A stretch of DNA of 64,000 nt from DAIDKA01 sp036498905 (lineage in GTDB: Bacteria; Pseudomonadota; Gammaproteobacteria; Steroidobacterales; Steroidobacteraceae): contig DASYER010000023.1 of assembly GCA_036498905.1 (NCBI GenBank), positions 181,785 through 245,784 on the forward strand, written 5' to 3'. The notes beneath the pieces are model-generated. The model did not search any database and had not been told where the DNA came from. It saw nothing but the letters and a program-made list of their open reading frames with translations. Each line of letters opens with the position of its first letter. Positions within the stretch are counted from its first letter, which is position 1. The position numbers and the translations under genes were made by a program. Shown one piece after another: positions 16,667 to 25,206 of this stretch.

Positions 16667-18628
16667 TTGGATGCTGTATTGCCAGTACGTCGTGGAATCG
16701 CGCATTTCGGGCCGGCCATTCTCATGGTCGGCGTATGGATTGCTGCGCCCGCGGCCCGTGCGGAAGCCAATGGCGATGCCGTCAGCGCTCTCAAGCAGCT
16801 GAGCATCGAGGAGTTGTCGAACACGGAGATCACGTCAGTCTCCAAGACCGCCGAGCCCTTGAGTGATGCAGCTGCGGCGATCTTCGTCATTACGCGCGAG
16901 GACATTCTCAATTCCGGCGCGAGGAGCCTGCCCGAAATCCTGCGACTGGCGCCGAATCTTCAGGTCGCGCAGGTCACCGCGAGCTCCTTCGCCATCACGG
17001 CGCGTGGTTTCAACGGTACGGCGGCCTCCAAGCTGCTGGTACTGATCGACGGCCGCAGCGTCTATACGCCATATCACTCCGGGGTCTCCTGGGATGCCCA
17101 GGAAGTGTTGCCCGAGGACATCGAGCGGATCGAAGTCATCAGCGGCCCCGGCGCGACGCTGTGGGGTGCGAATGCCGTCAATGGTGTCATCAATATCATT
17201 ACGCGCAGCAGCGCGGACACCCATGGCGGGTCGGCACAGGCGGGAGGCGGCAACCTGGAGCAGAGGGGCAGCGTTCAGTATGGCGCCCGGCTGGGCGCTG
17301 CGAGCAGCTTCCGCGCGTATGTTGATTCGTTTCACGCAGATAATGATCTGACCGCGACGGGCGGCAACGCTGATGACGGCTGGAACAAGACACAGGGCGG
17401 GTTCCGGTTTGATTGGACGCCCGCCGGGGATCTGGTGACCCTGCAGGGCGATAGCTACCGCGGCTGGGAACACAAAGCCGGCCCCCCGGATGAGTCGATC
17501 TCCGGCGACAACCTGCTTGCGCGCTGGAATCACGCACTGGATGGCGGCGCAGCGCTGCAGGTTCAGGCTTATTACGACTACACCGACTTCTCCCGTACCG
17601 GGCTCGAAAGCGATGACCTCAGCACCTATGACATCGACGTTCAGCACAGTTTCGCGTGGGGTGAACGCCAGGGCATCGTTTGGGGCGGAGGGGTTCGCAC
17701 CGAAGAGGATGACTTCCCGACGACATTGTTGAGCACCCAGCCGCTGCAGTTCTCGCCCCAGCGGCGCACGCTCAATTACACCAATATCTTTCTCCAGGAC
17801 GGCATCTCGCTGAGCCAGTCCGTCAAGCTGATCGTCGGCGCGAAGTATGAACACGATGCGTACACCGGCGGGGAACCGCTGCCGAATGCGCGCATGTCGT
17901 GGAAGATATCCGACGGTTCGCTGCTATGGGCATCGGCCTCGAAGGCGGTGCGTGCACCGTCGCGGCTCGACCGGGATTTATACGAAATCATCGGGCCGCT
18001 GGTGGTCATCAAGGGCGGAAACTTTCAGGACGAGAAGCTGACCGCATATGAAGTGGGCTACCGTTCTCAGCCGACGGTGAACAGCTCGCTGTCGATATCC
18101 ACTTTCTACAACGTCTATACCGACCTGCGCAGCGTCGAGTATTCACCCGGTGGAATCCTGCCGGCCATGTTTGCGAATCTCATGGCGGGGAATACCTATG
18201 GCATCGAAGCGTGGGGTAACTATCAGGTCAGCGACTGGTGGCGTCTGGGCGCCGGCGCCAACTGGCTGCACGAGGATTTGCATTTCCAACCCGGCAGCAG
18301 CGGATTTGGCGGAACGCAACTGGCGGGCGATGACCCGAGTTACCAGCTCTCCTTGCGTTCGACCATGAACCTCAGCAGCAGGTGGACGTTGGATGTCGAT
18401 CTGCGTCACATCAGTGCATTGCCCAATCCGGTCTCCCCGAGTTATACGGAACTTGGCGCGCACATTTCCTGGGCAATCTCCTCGTCCGTATCGATCGCGC
18501 TAACCGGGTCGAATCTCATTCATGCGCAACATCTTGAATTCGGGACGACCGCCGCGCCTCTGCAGCTGGGCTCCACCGGGGTCGAGGTGGGCCGCAGCGT
18601 ATTCGTCGACGTCAGAGCGAAATTCTAG
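16667..18628 (+). CDS. TonB-dependent outer-membrane receptor
   Basis: About 653 residues from a TTG at 16667; the start is uncertain because the first ATG (16724) would shorten the signal peptide. Signal peptide ends AAPAARA. A TonB-box-like region and plug follow (EEITSVSKTAEPLSDAA-like start, VLIDGRSVYTPYHSG, RIEVISGPGATLWGANAVNG), then a 22-strand barrel ending in an aromatic-poor RAKF. It lies 125 bases after the ABC operon on the same strand, suggesting outer- and inner-membrane steps of one uptake route. Ligand unknown. Confidence 0.9.
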   Translation: MDAVLPVRRGIAHFGPAILMVGVWIAAPAARAEANGDAVSALKQLSIEELSNTEITSVSKTAEPLSDAAAAIFVITREDILNSGARSLPEILRLAPNLQVAQVTASSFAITARGFNGTAASKLLVLIDGRSVYTPYHSGVSWDAQEVLPEDIERIEVISGPGATLWGANAVNGVINIITRSSADTHGGSAQAGGGNLEQRGSVQYGARLGAASSFRAYVDSFHADNDLTATGGNADDGWNKTQGGFRFDWTPAGDLVTLQGDSYRGWEHKAGPPDESISGDNLLARWNHALDGGAALQVQAYYDYTDFSRTGLESDDLSTYDIDVQHSFAWGERQGIVWGGGVRTEEDDFPTTLLSTQPLQFSPQRRTLNYTNIFLQDGISLSQSVKLIVGAKYEHDAYTGGEPLPNARMSWKISDGSLLWASASKAVRAPSRLDRDLYEIIGPLVVIKGGNFQDEKLTAYEVGYRSQPTVNSSLSISTFYNVYTDLRSVEYSPGGILPAMFANLMAGNTYGIEAWGNYQVSDWWRLGAGANWLHEDLHFQPGSSGFGGTQLAGDDPSYQLSLRSTMNLSSRWTLDVDLRHISALPNPVSPSYTELGAHISWAISSSVSIALTGSNLIHAQHLEFGTTAAPLQLGSTGVEVGRSVFVDVRAKF

Positions 18629-18729
18629 CGCGCGGCGAGTTCGTTCCCTGCTTGCTCGTATATTCCTACAGAGAATGGCCGCACCGTGCTGTATGACTGT
18701 CGGTACCGGACAACCGAAGGATACCGCAC

Positions 18730-19206
18730 ATGTCTGCCACGGCCGAGGCGGAGCTCAAACACGAGTTCTGGACCCATATGAGCGCGTCACCTTTTGTGAT
18801 GCTGGAGCTGGATAACGCTCCACACAGCGCGGCGCCGATGACGGCACAACTGGATGAGCATGCGCACAGCGCGATCTGGTTTTTCACCTCTCGCGACAGT
18901 GCATTTGCCCGGATGGGGTCCGCGACGGCGACCTTTGTCGCCAAGAATCATGCGTTGTTCGCGCGCTTCGCCGGTCATCTCGTCGAAGAAACGAGCCGAG
19001 CGCTGTTGGATAAATTCTGGACGGACGCGATTACCGCGTGGTTTCCCCAGGGCAAGAACTCCCCGCAAGTCCTGCTGCTGCGCATGGAACTCGGCGAGGC
19101 TTCGATATGGGACGCCAAAATGGACGTACTGTCCGTGACCAAGATGCTGCTGGGCATCGACGTGCGCGATGAGATGAAAGGACATCACGCCAACACCTCC
19201 TTGTAG
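18730..19206 (+). CDS. Pyridoxamine 5'-phosphate oxidase-family (general stress FMN-binding) protein
   Basis: 158 residues, no signal peptide. The pattern AIWFFTSRDSAFARM, a central split-barrel and LLRMELGEASIWDAK match the general-stress-protein-26 branch of the PNPOx-like flavin reductases. These bind FMN or F420 and reduce small molecules; the true substrate is rarely known. It precedes the minus-strand leucine operon, facing it tail-to-tail with 15 bases between stops. Confidence 0.85.
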   Translation: MSATAEAELKHEFWTHMSASPFVMLELDNAPHSAAPMTAQLDEHAHSAIWFFTSRDSAFARMGSATATFVAKNHALFARFAGHLVEETSRALLDKFWTDAITAWFPQGKNSPQVLLLRMELGEASIWDAKMDVLSVTKMLLGIDVRDEMKGHHANTSL

Positions 19207-19221
19207 CCTAGGGTACCCACC

Positions 19222-20088
19222 TCAGGGCGGTGGCGGTGATTCCTCGTCGGCGGCCCGTAACAGGATGCGCTGTGCCTGCTTCAGGTGTGGCGCATCAACC
19301 ATCGCACCGTCGATCTGCAGGACGCCGGCTCCTGGATGGCTTGCGAACGCCGCGACGATGCGTCGTGAGCGCTCGAGGAGCGCCGCGGAGGGGATGAAGG
19401 CGGCATTGATTGTCGCGACTTGCAGCGGATGGATGGCCATCATGCCGGTGAAGCCGTCATGTGCTGCGCGCCGGGCATGGGTGGCCAGCCCCGTCAGATC
19501 GCGAATTGCAGGGAAGATTGTATCGATGGCGGGAACGGCGGCGGCATGAGCCGCAAAGAGCGCCAGCGAGCGCACCATTTCGAATGGTGCGGTAAGGCGC
19601 TGGTCGGCATCGCGGGGGGACTCCGCGCCGATTGCGGCGCACAGATCCTCTGCGCCCCAGGTGAGTCCGAGAAGATGGCTGGCACACGTTGCGTACTCGC
19701 CCAAGCGGAATACCGAGGCGGCGGTTTCCGTCGCGATCGGCAGCACCTGACAGGAAAGACCGCGGGCCTGCATTCGTCGGAGCAGCTCATTGATTGAGGC
19801 GCTGCCTTCGGCCTTCGGCAATACGATGCCATCCGGAGAAGAACCCTGGAGGGCCGCCAGGTCATCGTTGAGGAAAGGGGAATTGAGCGGATTGACCCGC
19901 ACCAGGTAGGGCAGCGGCCGTGGCCCCTGGCGCAGGGCTGCGGCAACCTCCCTGCGCGCGGCGTCCTTCGCCTCGATGGCCACCGAGTCCTCCAGGTCCA
20001 GAATCAGCGCGTCCGCGCCGCAGCCGGCAGCCGTCTGGACCCGATCCGGGCGATCGCCGGGAACAAATAGCAACGAGCGCAGTTTCAT
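19222..20088 (-). CDS. CitE-like CoA-ester lyase (HpcH/HpaI aldolase family)
   Basis: 288 residues from the ATG at 20088, overlapping the MaoC stop as ATGA. The N-terminal RSLLFVPGDRPDRV and ALILDLEDSVA give the CoA-binding and Mg2+ sites of the CitE/malyl-CoA/citramalyl-CoA lyase family; a conserved Glu-rich TWGAEDL follows. The family cleaves 3-hydroxyacyl-CoA substrates by retro-Claisen chemistry. As the last gene of the carboxylase operon it is placed to cleave HMG-CoA to acetyl-CoA and acetoacetate, as proposed for the M. tuberculosis Rv2498c homologue in a similarly ordered operon. That role is inferred. Confidence 0.85.
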   Translation of the reverse strand: MKLRSLLFVPGDRPDRVQTAAGCGADALILDLEDSVAIEAKDAARREVAAALRQGPRPLPYLVRVNPLNSPFLNDDLAALQGSSPDGIVLPKAEGSASINELLRRMQARGLSCQVLPIATETAASVFRLGEYATCASHLLGLTWGAEDLCAAIGAESPRDADQRLTAPFEMVRSLALFAAHAAAVPAIDTIFPAIRDLTGLATHARRAAHDGFTGMMAIHPLQVATINAAFIPSAALLERSRRIVAAFASHPGAGVLQIDGAMVDAPHLKQAQRILLRAADEESPPPP

Positions 20089-20540
20089 GCGGGCCTGCGG
20101 TGCAGAAAGGCCGTTCGCAGGCACTGGCAGACGACCTCGTTGCGCTGATTGAACATGTGATGAGTGAACGTCACGATCCCTGCCTGCGGCCGCGACCGAC
20201 TCTGCCGCAAGGCCGAGACGGTCGAATCGGCACGCAGCGTATCGCCGATGAAGACCGGCTTGGGCATCACGACCTTGTCGTAACCGAGATTCGCGATCAG
20301 CACGCCGGCCGTCGTATCCGTCACCGATATGCCGATCATGAGGGCGAAGGTGAAGATGCCGTTGACCAGGATCTGGCCAAATTCGCTCTGCCCCGCAGCT
20401 TCAGCATCCAGGTGCAGGGGCTGCGCATTGTGAGTCAGGGTCGAGATCAGCAGATTGTCGGTCTGCGTCACGGTGCGTCGCAGTTCATGCTCGATATGAT
20501 CCCCAAGGGTCCACTCTTCGAAGTATCGGCCGGCCATCAT
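20085..20540 (-). CDS. MaoC-family acyl-CoA hydratase
   Basis: 151 residues; the ATG at 20540 overlaps the upstream biotin-subunit stop. Single hot-dog domain with TLTHNAQPLHLDAEAA followed by FGQILVNG, the hydratase-2-like signature; the usual catalytic Asp position holds Asn38, His43 is kept, as in mesaconyl/itaconyl-type hydratases. It hydrates a branched enoyl-CoA. In this operon the expected substrate is 3-methylglutaconyl-CoA, replacing the crotonase LiuC. A single domain fits a dimeric hydratase. Confidence 0.85.
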   Translation of the reverse strand: MMAGRYFEEWTLGDHIEHELRRTVTQTDNLLISTLTHNAQPLHLDAEAAGQSEFGQILVNGIFTFALMIGISVTDTTAGVLIANLGYDKVVMPKPVFIGDTLRADSTVSALRQSRSRPQAGIVTFTHHMFNQRNEVVCQCLRTAFLHRRPA

Positions 20541-22405
20541 GACTCCTTGGCAACGCGCACGAGTAGCGCGCCTTCGGTGACCTGATCGCCCGCGGCGGCG
20601 ACCAGCGTGGAAACAAGTCCAGCACAGGGCGCCTGCAGCGTCAGTTCCATTTTCATGGCCTCGAGGATGAGCAGGGGCTGCCCCTTCTTGACCTGCTGTC
20701 CCTGGTGCGCGGATATGCTAACGATGCGACCGGGCATGGGGGCATGCACGCTGCCGTCGCCATCCGATTCGGCGCCGCTGCCATGCACCGAACTCGGAAT
20801 GCCGAAACTCCACGCCTCTCCCCGGTCGAACAGAACCTGCTCGCCGCCAACGAGAACGATGGGTGCGCGGCGCCGGCGCGGATCGATCGCCACGGTGTAG
20901 GAATGGTTCCCGATTGCAACGCCGACCTGCAGGTGTGGCGAGGCATTGCTGCGAAATCCCAGCAGGGCCTGCCACGGGTCGGCACCCGCAGGCGCCGCCA
21001 GCGCTTGGGCCGCCGCGGCGATGATCCCCGGTGACGGCTCGGACGCCGGAATCAAATCGTCTGCATGGCGTTCAATGAATCCGGTATCCAGGTCAGCCGC
21101 GATGAACGCAGGATGGCGCGCCAGGCGCGCGAGGAATGCGGCATTGGTGCGGACCGGCCACACCTCCACGGTTTCGCACGCGCGCGCGAGTTGGCGTGCA
21201 GCGGCGGTTCGACTGGCTGCGTGCACAATGAGCTTCGCGATCATCGGATCGTAGAAGGTCGTGACCTCATCTCCCTGGGTTACCGCGCTGTCGACGCGAA
21301 TGTCCGGCGGCAGTGCCAGATGCAGCAGCGGTCCGGTCGAGGGCAAGAATCCGGTGCCCGGGTTCTCGGCATACAGTCGCGCCTCCATCGCATGCCCTTT
21401 GATCTGCAGCTGCTCCTGGCAGTGAGGCAATCGCTCGCCGCAGGCGATCCGCAATTGCCACTCGACCAGGTCCTGTCCGGTGATCGCCTCGGTCACCGCG
21501 TGCTCGACCTGCAGACGCGTGTTCATTTCCATGAACCAGAGACGATCCGCCTTAAGTCCGTGCGATGCGTCGGCGATGAACTCAACCGTTCCGGCACCGA
21601 CGTAGTCGACTGCGGCTGCAGCCTTGACGGCCGTGTCGCACAGGACCGTGCGCACCGCGGCGCTGATTCCCGGAGCCGGGGCCTCTTCGATGACCTTCTG
21701 GTGGCGGCGTTGTAGCGAGCAGTCGCGTTCGAACAGATGCACGATCTGGCCATGGGAATCCCCGAACACCTGTACCTCCAGATGCCGCGGCGACTGAATG
21801 TATTTCTCGAGCAGCACCCGATCCTCGCCGAAAGCGCCGGCTGCCTCGCGCCGGCAGGAGGCCAGTGCGGCATCGAACTGCGCCGCGGCCTCCACACGGC
21901 GCATGCCCTTGCCGCCGCCCCCGGCGACGGCCTTGATGAGGATCGGATAGCCCAGTGTCGCCGCTTCGCGCTTCAATCCAGCCGGCGATTGATCCTCGCC
22001 CAGATAGCCGGGCGTCACCGGCACGCCGGCTCGCATCATCAGGCTCTTGGCGTGATCCTTGAGCCCCATCGTGCGGATGGCCGCTGGCGGCGCTCCGACC
22101 CACAGCAGACCGGCGGCCTGGACCGCCTGCGCAAACTCCGCGTTCTCCGAAAGAAACCCATAGCCGGGATGGATCGCTGCCGCCCGCGTGGCCGCGGCGG
22201 CAGCCAGGATTTTCGCGCCGTTGAGGTAGCTTTCGCGGGCCGGTGGCGCTCCGATCGGCACCGAGTCGTCCGCTTCCCTGACGTAGGGCGCGTGCTCGTC
22301 GGCGGTGGAGTACACGGCGATGGTGCGCACCCCCAGCCGCCTGGCGGTGCGGATAATTCGCCGGGCGATCTCCCCGCGATTCGCAATCAGGACCGATTCC
22401 ATCAT
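20537..22405 (-). CDS. liuD: Acyl-CoA carboxylase biotin-containing alpha subunit (methylcrotonyl-CoA type)
   Basis: 622 residues from the ATG at 22405, five bases after the beta-subunit stop. Order: biotin carboxylase N-domain (LIANRGEIARRI), ATP-grasp (GGGGKGMRRV), C-domain (MEMNTRLQVEHAVTE), and a biotinyl domain with EAMKM where K585 is the biotinylation site. It carboxylates enzyme-bound biotin; the partner beta subunit transfers CO2 to methylcrotonyl-CoA. Propionyl- or geranyl-CoA are alternatives, but the neighbours favour leucine catabolism. Confidence 0.92.
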   Translation of the reverse strand: MMESVLIANRGEIARRIIRTARRLGVRTIAVYSTADEHAPYVREADDSVPIGAPPARESYLNGAKILAAAAATRAAAIHPGYGFLSENAEFAQAVQAAGLLWVGAPPAAIRTMGLKDHAKSLMMRAGVPVTPGYLGEDQSPAGLKREAATLGYPILIKAVAGGGGKGMRRVEAAAQFDAALASCRREAAGAFGEDRVLLEKYIQSPRHLEVQVFGDSHGQIVHLFERDCSLQRRHQKVIEEAPAPGISAAVRTVLCDTAVKAAAAVDYVGAGTVEFIADASHGLKADRLWFMEMNTRLQVEHAVTEAITGQDLVEWQLRIACGERLPHCQEQLQIKGHAMEARLYAENPGTGFLPSTGPLLHLALPPDIRVDSAVTQGDEVTTFYDPMIAKLIVHAASRTAAARQLARACETVEVWPVRTNAAFLARLARHPAFIAADLDTGFIERHADDLIPASEPSPGIIAAAAQALAAPAGADPWQALLGFRSNASPHLQVGVAIGNHSYTVAIDPRRRRAPIVLVGGEQVLFDRGEAWSFGIPSSVHGSGAESDGDGSVHAPMPGRIVSISAHQGQQVKKGQPLLILEAMKMELTLQAPCAGLVSTLVAAAGDQVTEGALLVRVAKES

Positions 22406-22410
22406 GGGCG

Positions 22411-24000
22411 TTACATCCGGAACGAACCGAACCGGGGTCGATCTGGAATCGGCGCATTCAGCGCCGTGGCAAAGGCGAGACCGAGCACATCGCGGGTCTG
22501 CGCCGGATCGATGATCCCGTCGTCCCACAACCGGGCGGTCGCATAGTAGGGATTGCCCTCGGCTTCGTAACGCTCGCGCACCGGTGACTTGAAAGCCGCC
22601 TCTTCCTCGGCGCTCCAGGTCTCTCCCCGTGTTTGCATCGCATCACGCTTGATGGTGGCCAACACGGCAGCGGCCTGTTCCCCGCCCATGACACCGATAC
22701 GGCTGTTCGGCCAGGTGAACAGGAACCGCGGCGAATATGCCCGGCCGGCCATTCCGTAATTGCCGGCTCCAAAACTGCCTCCGATCAGAACGGTGATCTT
22801 CGGGACCGTGGCCGTCGCGACTGCGGTCACGAGCTTTGCGCCATCCTTGGCGATGCCGCCAGCCTCATAACTACCGCCGACCATGAAGCCGGAAATGTTC
22901 TGCAAGAAGAGCAAGGGGATGCGCCGCTGGCAGGCCAGCTCGATGAAGTGGGTGCCCTTCAGCGCGCTTTGGGAGAACAGCACGCCATTGCTGGCGAGAA
23001 TTCCGATGGGCATGCCCCACAGGTGCGCAAATCCACACACCAGCGTCGTGCCGTACAGGGCCTTGAACTCCTGCAGCTGCGAAGCATCAACGAGCCGCTT
23101 GATGATTTCCCGAACATCGTAGGGTGCGCGCACATCGGCCGGAATGACTTCATATAGAGACTGGGGAGAAAATTGCGGCGGGCGCGGCGCACGCAGTTCG
23201 ATGGGTGCGGGAGGCGCCGTATTCAAGCGGCTGACGATGTCACGCACGATGATGAGCGCGTGCTCGTCATCCTCGGCGACATGATCGACGACTCCGGAGC
23301 GTCGTCCATGGGTATCGGCGCCGCCGAGCGCCTCGGCCGAGATGATCTCCCCGGTTGCCGCCTTCACGAGGGGCGGACCGGCAAGAAAGATCGTGCCCTG
23401 GTTGCGGACAATCACGGATTCATCGGACATCGCCGGGACATAGGCGCCGCCCGCCGTGCAGCTGCCCATGACACAGGCAACCTGGGCAATGCCATCGGCC
23501 GACATCTGCGCCTGGTTGTAGAAGATGCGTCCGAAATGCCCCTCGTCGGGGAACACCTCGGCCTGGTAGGGCAGGTTGGCGCCACCGGAGTCCACCAGAT
23601 AAATGCACGGCAGGCGGTTTTCCTGCGCAATCCGCTGCGCGCGCAGGTGCTTCTTGACGGTGAGCGGGAAGTACGCGCCGCCTTTGACCGTTGCATCATT
23701 GGCAACGATCATCGCCAGGCGACCGGAAATCCGCCCGATGCCGGCAATGAGCCCGGCGCCCGGCGCCTCATCCTCGTAGAGACCGAATGCTGCGAGCTGA
23801 CCAATCTCCAGGAACGGAGCCCCGGGATCCAGCAGGCGCATGACGCGATCCCGCGGCAGCAGTTTGCCGCGCGCCGTGTGTCGGGCGCGCGCTGCCGCAG
23901 GTCCTCCCAAGGCGGCCGCGCCAACCCGTTCGCGCAGCTGCGCCGCCAGTTCGCGATTGATCCGCGCGTTGTCCGGGACTTGCGGGTCCTCGGCGCCCAT
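22411..24000 (-). CDS. liuB: Acyl-CoA carboxylase carboxyltransferase beta subunit (methylcrotonyl-CoA type)
   Basis: 529 residues from the ATG at 24000 (TGATG overlap with the dehydrogenase stop). Two crotonase-fold halves with GGGAYFPLTVKKHLRAQ and, in the second half, oxyanion-hole glycines in GGSFGAGNYGMAGRAYSPR, typical of MccB. Reading order dehydrogenase, beta, alpha is the classic liu arrangement. It transfers carboxyl from biotin to 3-methylcrotonyl-CoA. Confidence 0.92.
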   Translation of the reverse strand: MGAEDPQVPDNARINRELAAQLRERVGAAALGGPAAARARHTARGKLLPRDRVMRLLDPGAPFLEIGQLAAFGLYEDEAPGAGLIAGIGRISGRLAMIVANDATVKGGAYFPLTVKKHLRAQRIAQENRLPCIYLVDSGGANLPYQAEVFPDEGHFGRIFYNQAQMSADGIAQVACVMGSCTAGGAYVPAMSDESVIVRNQGTIFLAGPPLVKAATGEIISAEALGGADTHGRRSGVVDHVAEDDEHALIIVRDIVSRLNTAPPAPIELRAPRPPQFSPQSLYEVIPADVRAPYDVREIIKRLVDASQLQEFKALYGTTLVCGFAHLWGMPIGILASNGVLFSQSALKGTHFIELACQRRIPLLFLQNISGFMVGGSYEAGGIAKDGAKLVTAVATATVPKITVLIGGSFGAGNYGMAGRAYSPRFLFTWPNSRIGVMGGEQAAAVLATIKRDAMQTRGETWSAEEEAAFKSPVRERYEAEGNPYYATARLWDDGIIDPAQTRDVLGLAFATALNAPIPDRPRFGSFRM

Positions 24001-25151
24001 CAAACGCCGATCAGCTCGCGACCGATGAGGAAGCGGCGTATCTCATTGGTACCGGCCCCGATATCGTAGAGCTTCGCGTCGCGCAAAAAGCGCTCGACGG
24101 GCCACTCTTTGGTGTAACCGGCGCCGCCGAGCGCCTGGATTGCCTCGAGACAACTCCGCACCGCATTCTGCGACGCCAGCAATATCGCGCCGGCCGCATC
24201 ACGCCGACTCGCATGACCCGCATCGCAGGCGCGCGCTACCGCATAGACGTAAGCCCGGGCGCTGTTCATGGCCACGTACATATCCGCGATCTTGGCCTGC
24301 ATAAGCTCGAACGAACCAATGGCGCGCCCGAATTGCTTGCGCTCCCGCACGTAGGGCAGAACGACATCCAGACACGCCTGCATGATTCCAATCGGACCGG
24401 CAGCGAGCACCGCCCGTTCATAGTCAAGACCGCTCATCAGCACGACAACTCCGCCATCGGGACTTCCGAGGACATTCTCGGCCGGTATCTCGCAGTCACG
24501 GAAGATGAGCTCGGCGGTATCTGAGCCGCGCATGCCCATTTTCTCCAATTTCTTCGCGACGCTGAACCCCGAAACTCCTTTCTCCAGCAGGAAGGCTGTG
24601 ATGCCCTGGGACTGTGGCGACGTGCGCGCGTAGACCACGGTCGTGTCGGCATGCGGTGCGTTGGTGATCCAGTACTTCGTGCCATTGAGCACATAGCGAT
24701 CACCGCGACGCTCCGCCTTCAGCTGCATCGACAGGACATCAGAACCGGCACCGGCCTCGCTCATCGCCAGAGAACCAACATGCTCTCCGCTGATCAGCTT
24801 GCCAAGATAGCGACGCTTCTGCGCCGCAGTCCCCCAGCGTCGGATCTGATTGATACAAAGGTTGGAGTGCGCACCATAGGACAGCCCCACCGAGGCCGAA
24901 GCCCGGGACACCTCTTCCATGGCAATGACATGCTCAAGATAGCCGAGCCCGAGGCCGCCCCATTCCTCCTCGACGGTTATGCCATGTAGGCCGAGCTCGC
25001 CCATCGCCGGCCATAGCTCACGCGGGAAAACATTGCTGGCATCGATTTCGGCCGCCCGGGGGGCAATATTCGCCGTGGCAAACCGGGCGGTCGAATCACG
25101 GATGGCGTCCGCCGTTTCACCCAGCCCGAAATCCATCGCAAGCTCGGCCAT
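24000..25151 (-). CDS. liuA: Acyl-CoA dehydrogenase (isovaleryl-CoA type)
   Basis: 383 residues. FAD-binding GSLAMSEAGAGSDVLSM and the C-terminal IQALGGAGYTKEWPVERFLRDAK are diagnostic of the family. GLDYERAVLAAGPIG carries the Glu at the position used as the catalytic base in isovaleryl-CoA dehydrogenase, which distinguishes it from straight-chain enzymes. It makes 3-methylcrotonyl-CoA for the following carboxylase. The ATG at 25151 is taken; 25136 is possible. Confidence 0.9.
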   Translation of the reverse strand: MAELAMDFGLGETADAIRDSTARFATANIAPRAAEIDASNVFPRELWPAMGELGLHGITVEEEWGGLGLGYLEHVIAMEEVSRASASVGLSYGAHSNLCINQIRRWGTAAQKRRYLGKLISGEHVGSLAMSEAGAGSDVLSMQLKAERRGDRYVLNGTKYWITNAPHADTTVVYARTSPQSQGITAFLLEKGVSGFSVAKKLEKMGMRGSDTAELIFRDCEIPAENVLGSPDGGVVVLMSGLDYERAVLAAGPIGIMQACLDVVLPYVRERKQFGRAIGSFELMQAKIADMYVAMNSARAYVYAVARACDAGHASRRDAAGAILLASQNAVRSCLEAIQALGGAGYTKEWPVERFLRDAKLYDIGAGTNEIRRFLIGRELIGV

Positions 25152-25206
25152 AGCAGCAATGTCCTAAGCTGAAGACCAAGACATTCTACGACCTGGGGTC
25201 CAGTCC

